Assembly (NCBI RefSeq): GCF_051020975.1
Contig: NW_027478162.1
Coordinates: 24,304,001-24,368,000 of the forward strand
Source: Osmia lignaria lignaria
Lineage: Eukaryota > Arthropoda > Insecta > Hymenoptera > Megachilidae
DNA: 64,000 bases
Reading direction: 5' to 3'
In this document: positions 61,468 through 64,000 of the stretch, piece by piece
How the letters are laid out: every line of letters starts with the position of its first letter
How positions within the stretch are numbered: position 1 is the stretch's first letter
The notes under the pieces: model-generated
The model's input: only the letters and a program-made list of their open reading frames with translations
Told to the model about the DNA's origin: nothing
Database searches by the model: none
Program-made: the position numbers and the translations under genes

Positions 61468-63720
61468 CGATCAGAGGCGTAGTTCTCGAGATATATCAAG
61501 ATATTTAAAAGTTCCGAAGCCGCACCAACATAATAGAGATACAGAAACACCGTGGCCCCGTTCTTTGAGATAACTCTCCACGATTGCGAGCTGGAAATGC
61601 CACTTCCAGTTTAGCTGTGCAGAAGAAGAACAACAAGAAGAAGAAATATCTCGAAATATGTCCATCAGGACCCTTCCCTTGAGATAAATCTGCAAATATC
61701 TCGGAAACGAAGCGAGCTATGGCAAAATGTTGAGAGACCTTTTTTGTAGAGAATAATGTTTCCTACAATTTACGTTCTATGATATTTTTTGATCAGAGGC
61801 GTAGTTCTCGAGATATATCAAGATATTTAAAAGTTCCGAAGCCGCACCAACATAATAGAGATACAGAAACACCGTGGCCCCTTTCTTTGAGATAACTCTG
61901 CACTATTGCGAGCTGCAAATGCCACTTCCAGCTTAGCTGTGCAGAGGAAGAACAACAAGAAGAAGAAATATCTCGAAATATGTCCGTCAGGCCTGTTCCT
62001 TTGAGCTGAATCTGCAAATATCTCGGAAACGAAGCGAGCTATGGCAAAATGTTAAGAGACGTTTTTTGTAGAGAATTATGTTTCCTACAATTTATGTTCT
62101 ACGATATTTTTTGATCAGAAGCGTAGTTTTCGAGATATATCGAGATATTTAAAAGTTCCGAAGCCGCACCAACATAATAGAGACACAGAAACACCGTGGC
62201 CCCTTTCTTTGAGATAACTCTGCACTATTGCGTGCTGCAAATGCCACTTCCAGCTTAGCTGTGCAGAAGAAGAACAACAAGAAGAAGAAATATCTCGAAA
62301 TATGTCCGTCAGGCCCCTTCCCTTGAGATAAATCTGCAAATATCTCGGAAACGAAGCGAGCTATGGCAAAATGTTAAGAGACCTTTTTTGTAGAAAATTA
62401 AGTTTCCTACTTTTTATGTTCTATGATATTTTTCGATCAGAGGCGTAGTTCTCGAGATATATCAAGATATTTAAAAGTTCCGAAGCCGCACCAACATAAT
62501 AGAGATACAGAAACACCGTGGCCCCTTTCTTTGAGATAACTCTGCACGATTGCGAGCTGGAAATGCCACTTCCAGTTTAGCTGTGCAGAAGAAGAACAAC
62601 AAGAAGAAGAAATATCTCGAAATATGTCCATCAGGACCCTTCCCTTGAGATAAATCTGCAAATATCTCGGAAACGAAGCGAGCTATGGCAAAATGTTAAG
62701 AGCCCTTTTTTGTAGAGAATAATGTTTCCTACAATTTACGTTCTATGATATTTTTTGATCAGAAGCGTAGTTTTCGAGATATATCGAGATATTTAAAAGT
62801 TCCGAAGCCGCACCAACATAATAGAGATACAGAAACATCGTGGCCCCTTTCTTTGAGATAACTCTGCACTAGTGCGAGCCGCAAATGCCACTTCCAGCTT
62901 AGCTGTGCAGAAGAAGAACAACAAGAAGAAGAAATATCTCGAAATATGTCCGTCAGGCCCCTTCCCTTGAGATAAATCTGCAAATATCTCGGGAACGAAG
63001 CGAGCTATGGCAAAATGTTAAGAGACCTTTTTTGTAGAGAATTAAGTTTCCTACTTTTTATGTTCTATGATATTTTTTGATCAGATGCGTAGTTCTCGAG
63101 ATATATCAAGATATTTAAAAGTTCCGAAGCCGCACCAACATAATAGAGATACAGAAACACCGTGGCCCCTTTCTTTGAGATAACTCTGCACTAGTGCGAG
63201 CCGCAAATGCCACTTCCAGCTTAGCTGTACAGAAGAAGAACAACGAGAAGAAGAAATATCTCGAAATATGTCCGTCAGGCCCCTTCCCTTGAGATAAATA
63301 TGCAAATATCTCGGAAACGAAGCGAGCTATGGCAAAATGTTAAGAGACCTTTTTGTAGAGAATTAAGTTTCCTACTTTTTATGTTCTATGATATTTTTTG
63401 ATCAGATGCGTAGTTCTCGAGATATATCAAGATATTTAAAAGTTCCGAAGCCGCACCAACATAATAGAGATACAGAAACACCGTGGCCCCTTTCTTTGAG
63501 ATAACTCTGCACTATTGCGAGCTGCAAATGCCACTTCCAGCTTAGCTGTGCAGAGGAAGAACAACAAGAAGAAGAAATATCTCGAAATATGTCCGTCAGG
63601 CCAGTTCCTTTGAGCTGAATCTGCAAATATCTCGGAAACGAAGCGAGCTATGGCAAAATGTTAAGAGACGTTTTTTGTAGAGAATTATGTTTCCTACAAT
63701 TTATGTTCTATGATATTTTT
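61468..63720. repeat. Third copy of the ten-monomer HOR, seven monomers, then broken
   Basis: The first seven monomers follow the previous unit at 3219-bp spacing almost base for base, including the 321-bp monomer (63078-63398). Differences noticed are AGCCCTTTTTT at 62701 for AGACC, TCTATG near 63052 for TCTCTG, and TTAAGAGACC near 63340 for TTAACAGACC. The expected eighth monomer is missing; a different one follows. Confidence 0.85.
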
Positions 63721-64000
63721 TGATCAGAAGCGTAGTTTTCGAGATATATCGAGATATTTAAAAGTTCCGAAGCCGCACCAACATAATAGAGATACAGAAA
63801 CACCGTGGCCGCTTTCTTTGAGATAACTGTGCACTAGTGCGAGCCGCAAATGTCACTTCCAGCTTAGCTGTGCAGAAGAAAAACAACAAGAAGAAGAAAT
63901 ATCTCGAAATATGTCCGTCAGGCCCCTTCCCTTGAGATAAATCTGCAAATATCTCGGAAACGAAGCGAGCTATGGCAAAATGTTAAGAGACCTTTTTTGT
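63721..64000. repeat. Monomer outside the HOR at the right edge
   Basis: The HOR predicts a monomer with GACACAGAAAC, GCGACCTGC and CAGCTCAGCTG. This one instead has GTGGCCGCTTTC, ATAACTGTGCACTAG, AATGTCACTTCC and GAAGAAAAACAAC. It is a B-head monomer of the GAGCCGC class with private changes. The HOR therefore stops at or just before here, and the array itself runs on past the window. Confidence 0.75.

Larger units (their letters stand above)
1..64000. repeat. 322-bp satellite DNA array, head-to-tail, fills the window
   Basis: The same sequence of about 322 bp recurs from the first to the last base in one orientation, giving about 199 copies. Phase is kept throughout by a TGATCA-like site every 322 bp, with only a few 1- or 3-bp length changes. 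One monomer (1621-1920) counts to 119 G+C in 300 bases. No unique sequence, mobile element or gene interrupts the array. Known biology: long homogeneous tandem arrays with higher-order structure are typical of eukaryotic centromeric or pericentromeric heterochromatin. That location is inferred, not shown. I do not recognise the monomer as a named family, so the species is left open. Both array ends lie outside the window. Confidence 0.98.

Noticed and set aside
306..63626. Roughly 190 minus-strand frames of 60-84 codons, one per monomer, as genes
   Set aside because: They recur at the satellite period, shift frame from copy to copy because 322 is not divisible by three, vary in start and stop with single substitutions (84 codons where TGATCT removes the stop), and resemble no protein family I know. 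They are shadows of the repeat.
1..64000. CRISPR array
   Set aside because: The repetition is regular, but the whole 322-bp unit is repeated with no unique spacers and no short direct repeat separated by variable sequence.
1..64000. Transposon, LTR or terminal inverted repeat origin of the array
   Set aside because: No transposase- or reverse-transcriptase-like frame, no target-site duplication, no poly-A tail and no change of orientation was found anywhere in the window.
1..64000. Assignment to a particular species or named satellite
   Set aside because: Monomer length and base composition resemble many insect and other invertebrate satellites, but I do not recognise the sequence, so any name would be a guess.

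Overview
The whole 64-kb window is one uninterrupted tandem satellite DNA array. Its monomer is 322 bp, all copies face the same way, and about 199 copies are present. One monomer I counted is close to 40% G+C. I see no protein-coding gene, rRNA, tRNA, transposon, CRISPR array, telomeric repeat or unique sequence. The short open frames that recur once per monomer are by-products of the repeat. This is not bacterial. Arrays of this kind with higher-order repeat (HOR) structure are typical of eukaryotic centromeric or pericentromeric heterochromatin. I cannot name the species and do not recognise the monomer as a published family.

Monomers are phased here from the TGATCA (BclI) site that opens most copies. 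In order, a monomer holds a TA-rich head (GATATATC core), a first C-rich/GAGATAA block, a small AGCT dyad, a GAA-rich mirror repeat, a second related C-rich/GAGATAA block, an ATATCTCGG segment and a T-rich tail. Almost all copies are exactly 322 bp. The exceptions found are five 319-bp copies (one GAA lost), three 321-bp copies and two 323-bp copies.

Layout. 1-2430: irregular, with 1-1062 duplicated at 6764-7825. 2430-5080: 3-monomer HOR (966 bp). 5080-7709: irregular. 7710-8997: 2-monomer HOR (644 bp). 8998-18013: mostly irregular, with 7-, 8- and 9-monomer spaced relatives. 18014-32076: 7-monomer HOR (2254 bp) with 3-, 4- and 7-monomer rearranged units. 32182-42470: 11/13-monomer units. 42471-48910: 10-monomer HOR (3220 bp). 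48911-54384: 9/7-monomer units. 54385-63720: 12/10-monomer HOR (3219 bp), very homogeneous. 63721-64000: the HOR pattern is lost.

No genes work together here. What the sequence records is the array's own history: unequal exchange, with hybrid monomers visible at several unit junctions; short-tract conversion between monomer haplotypes; and local re-amplification that gave each region its own HOR. No undescribed enzymatic or defence system is visible. The points most worth following are the succession of HOR types, the mappable crossover junctions and the conserved sub-monomer motifs.
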